DNA from: Rhodospirillaceae bacterium | GTDB lineage: Bacteria; Pseudomonadota; Alphaproteobacteria; SHVP01 | Assembly: GCA_002722055.1 (NCBI GenBank) | Contig: PBKD01000012.1 | Span: 18,085-82,084, forward strand | DNA: 64,000 bases | Reading direction: 5' to 3' | Shown here: positions 52,601-60,125 of the stretch, piece after piece | How positions within the stretch are numbered: position 1 is the stretch's first letter | Layout of the letters: each line of letters begins with the position of its first letter | Made by a program: the position numbers and the translations under genes | The notes under the pieces: generated by a model | What the model saw: only the letters and a program-made list of their open reading frames with translations | What the model was told of the DNA's origin: nothing | Database searches by the model: none

Positions 52601-52787
52601 CATCTCTAGGCGATATTCCTGAATGCGACATTGATACATATACGTATGGAATATTTACATCTGGCTCAGCTTCTTTAGGAATTGAAATATATGTTGAAAA
52701 ACCAGCAATTAATATTAGCATAAATGCTAATATTATCATTCTTGATCTATCTAGAGCAGCGTCAATAATACTATTCATTTTGAACAC
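49614..52787 (-). CDS. RND efflux permease (AcrB/HAE-like)
   Basis: This 1057-residue transporter has twelve expected transmembrane segments and the two large periplasmic loops of the AcrB family. In the TM4 proton relay, LVDGAIVVTE (residues 401-410) keeps Asp403 but has Gly404 where AcrB has a second Asp, a variant seen in some HAE/HME members. It starts inside the membrane-fusion gene (17-bp overlap). Substrates cannot be told. No TolC-type outer-membrane gene lies in the window. Confidence 0.93.
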   Translation of the reverse strand: MFKMNSIIDAALDRSRMIILAFMLILIAGFSTYISIPKEAEPDVNIPYVYVSMSHSGISPRDAEQLLVRVMEKELKTIDGIKQMTASAAEGYASVVLEFDAGVNPDQALIDVREKVDAAKGELPDDTDEPHVQEITMADFPVMVVTISGNIPDRTLYKLSRDLAEKIESIPSIMDARIVGDREEVLEVIVEPLKLESYNISPMELLNTVNLNNKLIAAGALDTGQGRFSVKVPGLFETAKDVLDLPIKVSNDGNGVVTLRDLTTVRRTFKDPKSFARLNGKNAVAIEVTKRVGTNIIENNTKVRYLVNTITENWPGAVEITYSQDKMRFIKIMLNDLQNNIISAIILVMVLVVGILGLRSGLLVGIAIPGSFLFGILVLSILGLTMNMVVMFALILAVGMLVDGAIVVTEFADRRMSEGNDKKTAYAKAAKRMAWPITASTATTLAAFTPLLFWPGIVGEFMKYLPITLIATLCGSLLMALIFMPTLGSFFGRASNLSDKTIKKIKATETGDIFSVPGFVGLYIKILNACIKRPLLVLLASIFLLISVMFVYGNIGKGVIFFPEVDPDAGRVIVHARGNLSVYEKDKIIRNVENKILQIEGINSAYTNSGASSPGSNDSADTIGSIFVEFEDWKDRNQSGKKILQQIRDITKDIPGIKVEVREPETGPPTGKAIRLELASESFDSLNKSVNLINNSLKDLPGLIDLEDSRPIPGIEWRLSVDRAEAGRFSTDIVSVGNVIKLVTNGIRVGGYRPDDADEEVDIFVRFPEEYRNVSMLDQLRVLTSNGQVPIGNFVNKTPENKLGHITRINTNRILKIESEVLPGVLADDKVNEIKNLLKTIDLPNDVFLTFRGQDEEQKAAADFLSKAFLVALFIMAIILVTQFNSFYHALLILTAVILSTIGVVIGLLVMGHPFSIVMTGVGIITLAGIVVNNNIVLIDTYQILIKRGIEGTEAILRTGAQRLRPVLLTAITTIIGLLPMVTRVNIDFASRQITLGGPSTDWWVLLASAVAFGLAFATLLTLIVTPSLLALGIKTNNLFSRNKIFPKNRKIVNIQN

Positions 52788-53850
52788 TAGGCTTTGTTCT
52801 TACAGTTTCGTCATTACTAACAAATTCTTGACCAACTGTAATTATTTTAACTTCATCTGGTAACCCTGTGACCCAGACACCATTTTCAGTATCCTCAACA
52901 ATTTCAATGTTTATGAACTTTACTTTATTTGAATTGTCAACAATCCTTACACCTAATAAACCTGAGTCACTTAGTGTTAGAACTGCTGGAGATAAGAAAT
53001 GAGCTTGTTGTTCTGAAACTTCTATAAAAATTTCAGCAGTTAATCCAGCTCTTAAGTAATTATCTTTATTTGGTACTTCTATTTCAACTCTGAATGTTTT
53101 TGTTTTTGGTTCAGCTGTTAAACTGATATAACGAATGAAACCTGTAATAATTTTTCCATCAATTAGTTTTGCTTTTGCACTATCTCCAACTTTAATTTTA
53201 GAAATATCCGTTTCAGAAACTTGCCCAATTACTAGGAATGGATCTTTATCAACTAAATGGGCAACTTTTACATTCCTGCTAATTACCTCTCCTAGCTCCA
53301 CAAATTTACTTTCAACATAACCAGCAAAAGGAGCTTTAATTATTGTATTTTTAATATCTAAATCTATTGCTTTCTGTCTAGATATTGCAGATTCTAGTTT
53401 AGCAGCAGCAGATGCGACTTTTGTAGCTGACCTATGACCTTTTGATTTAAGTTTAATTGCTACGTCATACTCTAATTTTCTTTGCTCAACTAGAGATATA
53501 GCTTCTTTTAATCTAGCATTTCGGTCTTTCATATTTATTTTAAATAAGACTTGACCTTTTGTAACACTGCTACCTTTTTTGATGTAAATTTTTTCTATTT
53601 TACCATCAGTTTCAGCTTTAATATCAATCTTTCTTGCTGAATCTGTTTTTCCTCGAAGTACTATTTCAGATTTTCTAGATGAAGATTTATAAATCTTTGT
53701 TTCAACAAGAAAGGGTTTCTTTAGAGTTTTAGAAACTTTTGGACCATCTTTTAACTTACTAGTGGGCTGATTATTATTAAATTGACCTGATGCAACCCAA
53801 ATAATTATTGAAATAGCAATTATAGCTGCAATAACAATGGATTTTAGCAT
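52771..53850 (-). CDS. RND membrane-fusion (periplasmic adaptor) protein
   Basis: This 359-residue adaptor has an N-terminal transmembrane helix (residues about 4-21), a lipoyl-like half-motif around GKIEKIYIKKGSSVTKGQVL, an alpha-helical hairpin, and the second lipoyl half APFAGYVESKFVELGEVI. Beta-barrel and membrane-proximal domains follow. It links the RND permease to an outer-membrane channel. The gene is first in the two-gene operon, with AT-rich upstream DNA and no clear operator. Confidence 0.92.
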   Translation of the reverse strand: MLKSIVIAAIIAISIIIWVASGQFNNNQPTSKLKDGPKVSKTLKKPFLVETKIYKSSSRKSEIVLRGKTDSARKIDIKAETDGKIEKIYIKKGSSVTKGQVLFKINMKDRNARLKEAISLVEQRKLEYDVAIKLKSKGHRSATKVASAAAKLESAISRQKAIDLDIKNTIIKAPFAGYVESKFVELGEVISRNVKVAHLVDKDPFLVIGQVSETDISKIKVGDSAKAKLIDGKIITGFIRYISLTAEPKTKTFRVEIEVPNKDNYLRAGLTAEIFIEVSEQQAHFLSPAVLTLSDSGLLGVRIVDNSNKVKFINIEIVEDTENGVWVTGLPDEVKIITVGQEFVSNDETVRTKPSVQNE

Positions 53851-54048
53851 ATATATTACCTATGAAAAATTATTATAATATCATGAAAACTACACATCTT
53901 ATATATAGTGATAAACACTTATATGTAAATATGTTGTTTAAAAAAAACATTATTAAGTAGTTGCGAATATTAAATTATTGTAACTTACCTTAGGAAAGGT
54001 ATATTAATAATAGTTTTAAATTAAGCAATATAGTTAGGTTTACAATCA

Positions 54049-54876
54049 ATGGATTTTTGTCAAGGTTATAGTGAAACAGAAATAGCTTATTATGATAAAG
54101 GTGATAAAAGTAGCCCAGTATTCCTTTTTATTCATGGTTTTTCTCAATCCTCATTATGCTGGAAATATCAATTTAGTAGCGATTTGCTATCAAAGTTTAG
54201 GTTGATTTTTATTGATATGAGAGGGCATGGAGCTTCAGGTAAACCACAATACCCTGACGCTTACAATAATTATATTCCTTTTGCTCATGATATAAACGCG
54301 GTTATCAGAAAATTAGATTTAAAAAATATTGTACCGGTTTGCTGGTCAATGGGGGGTAATTGGATATGTGATTATCTTAGAAAATTTGACCAAGATAAAT
54401 TGAAAGGAATTATTATGGTTGGTGCAACAACACAACAAGGTACACCAATTACAGAAAAATTTTTTGGAAAAGGGGCTATTGATAACTTAAATAATCTGTT
54501 TAATCCTGATATAAAAATAAATATAGAAGCTACAAGATCATTTATTTACGCATGTAGATCAGGAAAATATAAACAAAAAGATTTTGAAGATATTTTATCA
54601 TATAATATGATTGTAACACCAAAAATACGTCAATGGGTTTTAAGCCGAGTTTCAGATAATTCGGATATTATTCAAAATTTGAATATTCCATTTTTACAAA
54701 TCCATGGAGAAGAAGACAGAGTTGTACTTCCTTTTGCAGGTGATTTTACATTTAATCAAGTAAAACATGATAATAAAAAGATGAAATTATACAGAGGAGT
54801 AGGCCATTCTCCTTTTATTGAGAACCCTTATATTTTTAATAAAGATTTAGAAAATTTTGCATCTGAGGTTTTTTAA
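54049..54876 (+). CDS. Alpha/beta-hydrolase-fold protein
   Basis: This 275-residue single-domain hydrolase has an oxyanion-hole region FLFIHGFSQSS, the nucleophile elbow CWSMGG with Ser100 (the usual first Gly is Cys), a probable acid in GEEDRVV and the catalytic His in GVGHSPF. The next gene overlaps by one base (TAATG), so it is coupled to a metallo-hydrolase. Substrate unknown; esters, lactones or haloalkanes are possible for this fold. Confidence 0.85.
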   Translation: MDFCQGYSETEIAYYDKGDKSSPVFLFIHGFSQSSLCWKYQFSSDLLSKFRLIFIDMRGHGASGKPQYPDAYNNYIPFAHDINAVIRKLDLKNIVPVCWSMGGNWICDYLRKFDQDKLKGIIMVGATTQQGTPITEKFFGKGAIDNLNNLFNPDIKINIEATRSFIYACRSGKYKQKDFEDILSYNMIVTPKIRQWVLSRVSDNSDIIQNLNIPFLQIHGEEDRVVLPFAGDFTFNQVKHDNKKMKLYRGVGHSPFIENPYIFNKDLENFASEVF

Positions 54877-55736
54877 TGAAATCAATTATTTTAGGATCAC
54901 TTACAATAGAGAATGTAATTGAAACAATTGGTCTGCATAAGCCAGACTTTCTTTTTCCAGAATTAAAAAGAAATCAATTTGAAGAGCAATTTAAATGGTT
55001 GATTCCTGATTTTGTGGATGTGAAATCAAATAATTTAATAATGGTTTTCCAAAGTTATGTTATTAAAACAAAGAATTCTAATATTCTGGTAGATACTTGT
55101 GTAGGTAATGATAAGTGCAGAAACAACAGACCTTTTTGGCATAAACAAAGAACACCATATTTAAATAAGTTGAAAGAACTTGGTTTAAATCCTCATGATA
55201 TAGACTATGTTATGTGTACGCATTTGCATGCTGACCATGTTGGTTGGAATACGAAGCTAGAAAACAATCAATGGGTTCCAACTTTCCCAAATGCTAAATA
55301 TATTTTTTCAAAAAAAGAATATGAATTTTGGAAGAATAAAATAAATTTAAATAAAGAGACAAATCATGGTTCTTTTCAGGATAGTGTGCTACCTATTATT
55401 GAGCGTGGAAATTATGAACTTGTTTCTTCTGATTTTGCAATTGAAGACTATTTATCTTTCGAATCAGCTCCAGGACATACACCTGGAAATTTAATTATAA
55501 ATTTATTTTCTGATAATAATCGAGCTGTTTTATGCGGCGATACTATTCATCATGCTATTCAATTAAGTTATCCTAAGATATCTTCAAGGTTTTGTGAAGA
55601 TCCAATTCAGTCATCAATTACTAGAGAAAAACTACTTAACAAGTTATGTGATACCGGAACAATTATTTTGCCTGCACATTTTCCAAAAGTTGGAACAATA
55701 GAGAGTAATAAAAAAGGTTTTTATCTTGATTATTGA
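54876..55736 (+). CDS. Metallo-beta-lactamase-fold hydrolase
   Basis: This 286-residue protein has the zinc motif HxHxDH as HLHADH (residues 116-121), a further His in the APGHTPGN segment and the Asp of LCGDTIHH. These are the ligands of a two-metal site. The layout resembles lactonase/AttM-type members, but the family also contains many other hydrolases. It is translationally coupled to the alpha/beta hydrolase, which suggests consecutive steps on one substrate. The 3' end overlaps the converging methyltransferase by 7 bp. Confidence 0.85.
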   Translation: MKSIILGSLTIENVIETIGLHKPDFLFPELKRNQFEEQFKWLIPDFVDVKSNNLIMVFQSYVIKTKNSNILVDTCVGNDKCRNNRPFWHKQRTPYLNKLKELGLNPHDIDYVMCTHLHADHVGWNTKLENNQWVPTFPNAKYIFSKKEYEFWKNKINLNKETNHGSFQDSVLPIIERGNYELVSSDFAIEDYLSFESAPGHTPGNLIINLFSDNNRAVLCGDTIHHAIQLSYPKISSRFCEDPIQSSITREKLLNKLCDTGTIILPAHFPKVGTIESNKKGFYLDY

Positions 55737-56731
55737 ATAATAAATTTAGGTGGTGATGCTAGTTCCAAATTATTAAATATGTTATCTTTCCATACTAAAT
55801 GAGCATCTATAGTCATTGGATATTTATTTGAAGAAGTTATTGGAGAGGGAAGGTTTAGATTAATATTTACCCTTCCACTTTTTACTTCTTTTTTGCAATC
55901 CAATGTTTTCATAGATAGTGTCTTATCATCATTCATAATTGAAATAAGCCACCGAGCTTCTAATGTCCCTTCATAACATGGTTTAGCTAAGTTTATACTT
56001 ATACCTTTAACAGTGCCCAATATATTTTTACCAAGAGTACTTAATTTTTGATTTATAGAAGGGTATTCTGGTCCAATCAAAATTAAAAAAGGAAGATTAT
56101 TTATTGATGGTTTAATTTCAGAGAACCCAATTAAATCAGATTTAATTAAATTATTAATTTCATGCCAGTTAGAGTTAATTTTTAAAAAATCTTTTACAGC
56201 ATTAAAAACAGGTGGTTGATTATAATCATCTACAATTATAATACCATTTGGACCAGCGTATTGAGAGCAATTTAATAAGTCTGAAAATGCTCCAGTATAA
56301 GAATGATCACCATCAATTATAGATAAGTCGAACCAGATACCTTCTTGTAATACGGCATAATTTTTCATCAAAAAAAAATCAGATGAAGTTATTGGGAAAA
56401 AATATGTTAATTCTTTTAATTCTTCATTCCAAGATTTTATTTCTTTTTCAATAATATCTTTTCTATCCTTACTAGGATCAATGGTAATTAAATAACCACT
56501 ATTTTTAAATAATGCATTTGCTAAATTTTTTGTTCCTCCTCCAAAATATGTTCCAATTTCCAAAACTTTAGTAAAACCAAGTTGAATTATTATTTGATAT
56601 AAAAAAGCTCTAGATTCTATACTTAAAAGGGAAGAAGAGTGTGTTTCTGAAATGACCTTTTTAGAAACCTTATAATCTTCTGATAAAACTATTCTATTAA
56701 TAATTTTAATAATTTCTTGAGTAGTATTCAT
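55730..56731 (-). CDS. Class I SAM-dependent methyltransferase (methyltransferase-24 type)
   Basis: This is a 333-residue protein. The methyltransferase lies at residues about 50-200: VLEIGTYFGGGTKNLANALF (motif I), ITIDPSK, LSIIDGDHSYTGAFSDL and IIVDDYNQPP. The C-terminal third is a beta-rich extension of unknown type. Such proteins are frequent in glycan and cephalosporin-hydroxylase-like contexts. The neighbour upstream is a non-coding region with a putative small RNA. No partner gene is evident. Confidence 0.75.
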   Translation of the reverse strand: MNTTQEIIKIINRIVLSEDYKVSKKVISETHSSSLLSIESRAFLYQIIIQLGFTKVLEIGTYFGGGTKNLANALFKNSGYLITIDPSKDRKDIIEKEIKSWNEELKELTYFFPITSSDFFLMKNYAVLQEGIWFDLSIIDGDHSYTGAFSDLLNCSQYAGPNGIIIVDDYNQPPVFNAVKDFLKINSNWHEINNLIKSDLIGFSEIKPSINNLPFLILIGPEYPSINQKLSTLGKNILGTVKGISINLAKPCYEGTLEARWLISIMNDDKTLSMKTLDCKKEVKSGRVNINLNLPSPITSSNKYPMTIDAHLVWKDNIFNNLELASPPKFIIQ

Positions 56732-56813
56732 TAAATTTTTCCAATTATTAATAGGATATAAATGATTATAAATTAATAATTAATTAATTGAGTTTAAATT
56801 TTCTAGAAAATCG

Positions 56814-56914
56814 AAATTAATAAAATCCTATGAGCCAAGGGGGAGGAATGTGTAGTTTGGGATAACCCTGGCTCATAGGGACAGTTACGGAGACAAGGAA
56901 CTGTCTATAGTCCC
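56814..56914 (-). ncRNA. Putative small RNA with anti-Shine-Dalgarno loops
   Basis: This GC-rich island of about 100 bp in a very AT-rich 316-bp gap has two perfect stems: GACAGTT/AACTGTC (7 bp, 56880-56886 with 56899-56905) and CCTATGAGCCA/TGGCTCATAGG (11 bp, 56827-56837 with 56869-56879). On the minus strand a promoter TTGCAA-N16-TACAAT (56945-56940 and 56923-56918) leads to a start near 56912. The second stem is followed by ATTTTATTAATTT, a weak U-tail. Its minus-strand loop contains TTCCTCCCCCTT and the other loop TCTCC, both complementary to Shine-Dalgarno sequences. Family unknown; similar in spirit to anti-SD 'cuckoo' RNAs of alphaproteobacteria. Confidence 0.5.
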
Positions 56915-57047
56915 ATAATTGTACGTACATTTAATTTAATTGCAAGAGAAATATGTTTAAGAATTAAGTAATTGAATTATAATCAAAATTATATATTTAT
57001 TACCCTGGGTAAATTTAATAATAAATTAAAATTATAGGAACTATATT

Positions 57048-57728
57048 TTGAAAAATCAATTTCCACAGTCCGCTTCAAGGGCATTACATGAAAAAGTTAA
57101 AACAGCAAAAAAAAGAAAAAATTCGTCAGTTAGATGGCTAGAGAGACAGATTAACGATCCATATGTAATTGCTGCAAAGAAACAAGGCTATAAATCTAGA
57201 GCGGCATATAAATTGATTGAATTAAATGAAAAATTTAAATTTTTAAAACCTGGTCTTAAAGTTTTAGAATTAGGTTCTGCTCCTGGTGCATGGACTCAAG
57301 TCAATGTAAATATTTTAGGTAAAAATAATGTTTGGTGTATCGATAAGAATCAGATGGAATTAATCGAGGGTTCTTTTTTTGAAAAAATAAATGTGTTAGA
57401 TGAAATGGTTTTTGAAAAATTAGATAAATTCATTAAGCAAAAAGTTGACATTATTGAAAGTGATATGGCTGCTTCTAGCACGGGTCACTCAAGGACTGAT
57501 CACCTGAGAACAATGTCGTTATGCGAAGCTAGTTATGATATTTCAATTAATTTTTTAAAAAATGGTGGTACATTCATTTCAAAAGTATTACAAGGTGGAA
57601 CAGAGAATGATCTATTAATCAAACTTAAAGAATCCTTTGTAAATGTAAAACATGCTAAACCTAAATCAAGTAGAAAGGAATCTTCAGAAATGTATGTTAT
57701 TGCAACAAATTTTAGAGGAAAAATTTAA
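57048..57728 (+). CDS. rlmE: RlmE, 23S rRNA (uridine-2'-O)-methyltransferase
   Basis: This 226-residue FtsJ-fold enzyme has TTG start at 57048. SAM motif VLELGSAPGAWTQV lies at 72-85. The catalytic K-D-K residues are K55 (in AAYKL), D139 (ESDMA) and K179 (ISKVLQGG). It methylates U2552 of 23S rRNA. A Lys/Arg-rich N-terminal extension fits RNA binding. It ends one base before the SDR start. Confidence 0.95.
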   Translation: MKNQFPQSASRALHEKVKTAKKRKNSSVRWLERQINDPYVIAAKKQGYKSRAAYKLIELNEKFKFLKPGLKVLELGSAPGAWTQVNVNILGKNNVWCIDKNQMELIEGSFFEKINVLDEMVFEKLDKFIKQKVDIIESDMAASSTGHSRTDHLRTMSLCEASYDISINFLKNGGTFISKVLQGGTENDLLIKLKESFVNVKHAKPKSSRKESSEMYVIATNFRGKI

Positions 57729-57729
57729 T

Positions 57730-58494
57730 ATGCAAGAAAAAAAAATTTTTAAAAATAAAGTTGCATTAATAACAGGTTCATCTCAAGGTATTGGGAGAGC
57801 TGTAGCAAGGGAATTTGCTTTTAATGGTGCAAAAGTAGTAATTAATTACCCAAGTAAATCAGAAGAAGAAAATGCTTTCGAACTTTTACAGGATATAAAA
57901 TCGTTAGGGGGAGAAGCTATTTGTGTATGTGCGGATGTATCTGATAAAAAAGAAGTCACAATACTTATTAAAAAAATTATAAAACAATATAAGACTATTG
58001 ATATTTTAATAAATAATGCAGGTATAGCTCCTGGAAAACAATTAATAGATTATGATGAAGAGGATTTTGACAGAATATTCAATGTAAATGTCAAAAGTAT
58101 TTTTCTTGTAACTAAATTAGTACTACCTTATATGTATGAGAATAATTATGGTAAAATAATTAATACTGCCTCGCAACATGCCTTTTCTGGATGGCCAGGT
58201 TTAACATTGTATACTGCCTCAAAAGGTGCAATAATCTCTTTTACAAGAAGTCTTGCTAGGGAAGTTGGTAATAAAAATATAAATGTAAATTGTGTAGCAC
58301 CTGGGGGTACATATACTAATATTTTGGAAGGTGTTCCAGAAAGTATGATTAATGAAGTTGTTTCAACTATTCCAAAAAAAAGACTTGCACAGGTTCAAGA
58401 TATTGTTCCTTCATACATTTTTTTAGCATTAGATGAAAATTCTCATTTTCACGGTCAATGTATTAGTCCTAATGGCGGGGATGTTATGAGATGA
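57730..58494 (+). CDS. Short-chain dehydrogenase/reductase (FabG-like)
   Basis: This 254-residue classical SDR has the cofactor motif TGSSQGIGRAVA, the NNAG segment, catalytic Ser in NTASQHA and YTASKGA (Tyr-x3-Lys). ATG 57730 is preferred over upstream in-frame starts because it gives a standard N-terminus and lies one base after the rlmE stop. The C-terminal PNGGDVMR end is typical of sugar or polyol dehydrogenases of this family. Substrate unknown. Confidence 0.85.
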   Translation: MQEKKIFKNKVALITGSSQGIGRAVAREFAFNGAKVVINYPSKSEEENAFELLQDIKSLGGEAICVCADVSDKKEVTILIKKIIKQYKTIDILINNAGIAPGKQLIDYDEEDFDRIFNVNVKSIFLVTKLVLPYMYENNYGKIINTASQHAFSGWPGLTLYTASKGAIISFTRSLAREVGNKNINVNCVAPGGTYTNILEGVPESMINEVVSTIPKKRLAQVQDIVPSYIFLALDENSHFHGQCISPNGGDVMR

Positions 58495-58620
58495 AATATT
58501 ATAATTTTTTTTAAATTATTACTTGATTAAATTAATATGATCGTATAGAAAAACACATGGAAATATATGTTAATTTTGTTTATTCAAAACCAAAAATCAA
58601 TTTTAAAAATTTAATTTACA

Positions 58621-58646
58621 AGTCGCTTTTTTGCGACTTTTTTTTT
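58621..58646 (+). terminator. Terminator/attenuator directly before guaB
   Basis: AGTCGC (58621-58626), a 6-T loop and GCGACT (58633-58638) form a perfect stem followed by T38-T46. The guaB ribosome site GGAG (58647-58650) begins immediately after. It may end the rlmE-SDR transcript. If the guaB promoter lies upstream it would act as an attenuator. Confidence 0.85.
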
Positions 58647-58655
58647 GGAGTTTAG

Positions 58656-60122
58656 ATGGAAATTCGTGAAGCATTAACATTTGATGACGTTACATTAGTA
58701 CCTGCAAAGTCAAATATTTTACCCAAAGATACTAATATTAATTCTAATTTAACAAAAAAAATTAATTTAAATACCCCTCTTATTTCATCTGCTATGGATA
58801 CTGTAACTGAATCCAAGATGGCAATAGCAATGGCTCAATTAGGAGGGCTTGGGGTAATTCATAGAAATATGGATATATCTTCTCAGTGTGAAGATGTAAA
58901 AAAAGTTAAAAGATTTGAGTCAGGAATGGTAATTAATCCCGTAACAATTAAAGATAACACAGTTTTATCAGATGCTTTAGATATTATGAAAAATTTTAAT
59001 ATATCTGGTATCCCTGTAATAAATAATAAAGATAATACACTTGTTGGTATAATAACAAATCGGGATGTTAGGTTTGCTACTGATAAAAATCAGCCAGTTA
59101 ATGAACTAATGACAAAACAGCCTTTGATAGTAGCCAAAGATGGGGTAAATATTGAAGAAGCAAAAAAACTTTTACATAAAAATAGAATTGAAAAATTAAT
59201 AATTACAGATATAGAAAATAAATGTATTGGATTAATTACTGTAAAAGATATTTTGAAGTCTCAAACATTTCCTCATGCTAGTAAGGATGAAAAGGGAAGA
59301 CTAATTGTTGCAGCTGCAACAACTGTTGGTCGTCATGGTATGGAGAGAAGTAAAGCATTAATTGAGTCAGATGTTGATGTATTAGTTGTTGATACAGCTC
59401 ATGGTCATTCTACTAGAGTTATTGATAATGTTAGAGAGTTAAAGAAAATATCAAATACTACTCAAATTATAGCTGGAAATGTTGCAACTGCAGAAGCTGC
59501 TTCTGATTTGATTAAAGTTGGTGCAGATGCTGTTAAAGTTGGAATAGGCCCTGGTTCTATATGTACAACAAGAATTGTTGCAGGTGTTGGAGTGCCTCAA
59601 TTAACTGCAATTATGGACGTTTCCAAAGTTTGTAGAAATGAGGGTATTCCTTTAATTGCTGATGGGGGTATCAAAACTTCAGGCGATGTTGCTAAAGCAC
59701 TTGTAGCAGGTGCTGATACTATAATGATTGGTTCGCTTTTTAGTGGAACTGATGAATCTCCAGGTGAAATATTTTACTATCAAGGGCGTGCATACAAGTC
59801 CTACAGAGGCATGGGTTCCTTATCAGCGATGGCAAAAGGTTCAGCAGATAGATATTTTCAAGAAGATGTAAGTGAAACTAATAAATTAATACCAGAGGGT
59901 ATAGAAGGTAGGGTTCCATATAAAGGTTCAGTTAGTACTGTGGTTGCACAATTAGTTGGAGGATTAAAGGCTGCAATGGGTTATACGGGATCTAAAGACT
60001 TACTTGACCTAAAAACTAATACATCATTTTGTAAAATAACAAGTTCTGGTCTTAAAGAAAGTCACGTGCATGATGTTGATATTACACAAGAATCACCCAA
60101 TTATCCTTTTTCAAAAAGTTGA
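58656..60122 (+). CDS. guaB: Inosine-5'-monophosphate dehydrogenase
   Basis: This 488-residue enzyme has the catalytic barrel with GPGSICTTR (Cys nucleophile), the [19 protein letters not shown] phosphate loop and the [11 protein letters not shown] flap. Two CBS domains are inserted at about residues 90-205. It oxidises IMP to XMP, the first step to GMP. It is followed after 3 bp by the Fe-S/cyclase fusion and then guaA, so the two GMP enzymes share an operon with a possible nucleotidyl cyclase. Confidence 0.98.
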   Translation: MEIREALTFDDVTLVPAKSNILPKDTNINSNLTKKINLNTPLISSAMDTVTESKMAIAMAQLGGLGVIHRNMDISSQCEDVKKVKRFESGMVINPVTIKDNTVLSDALDIMKNFNISGIPVINNKDNTLVGIITNRDVRFATDKNQPVNELMTKQPLIVAKDGVNIEEAKKLLHKNRIEKLIITDIENKCIGLITVKDILKSQTFPHASKDEKGRLIVAAATTVGRHGMERSKALIESDVDVLVVDTAHGHSTRVIDNVRELKKISNTTQIIAGNVATAEAASDLIKVGADAVKVGIGPGSICTTRIVAGVGVPQLTAIMDVSKVCRNEGIPLIADGGIKTSGDVAKALVAGADTIMIGSLFSGTDESPGEIFYYQGRAYKSYRGMGSLSAMAKGSADRYFQEDVSETNKLIPEGIEGRVPYKGSVSTVVAQLVGGLKAAMGYTGSKDLLDLKTNTSFCKITSSGLKESHVHDVDITQESPNYPFSKS

Positions 60123-60125
60123 ACT

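Noticed and set aside
56814..56914. SRP RNA, 6S RNA or a known riboswitch
   Set aside because: None of the hallmark sequences (GGAA-type SRP apical loop, TPP, cobalamin, FMN or SAM-II cores) is present. The fold is two simple stems.
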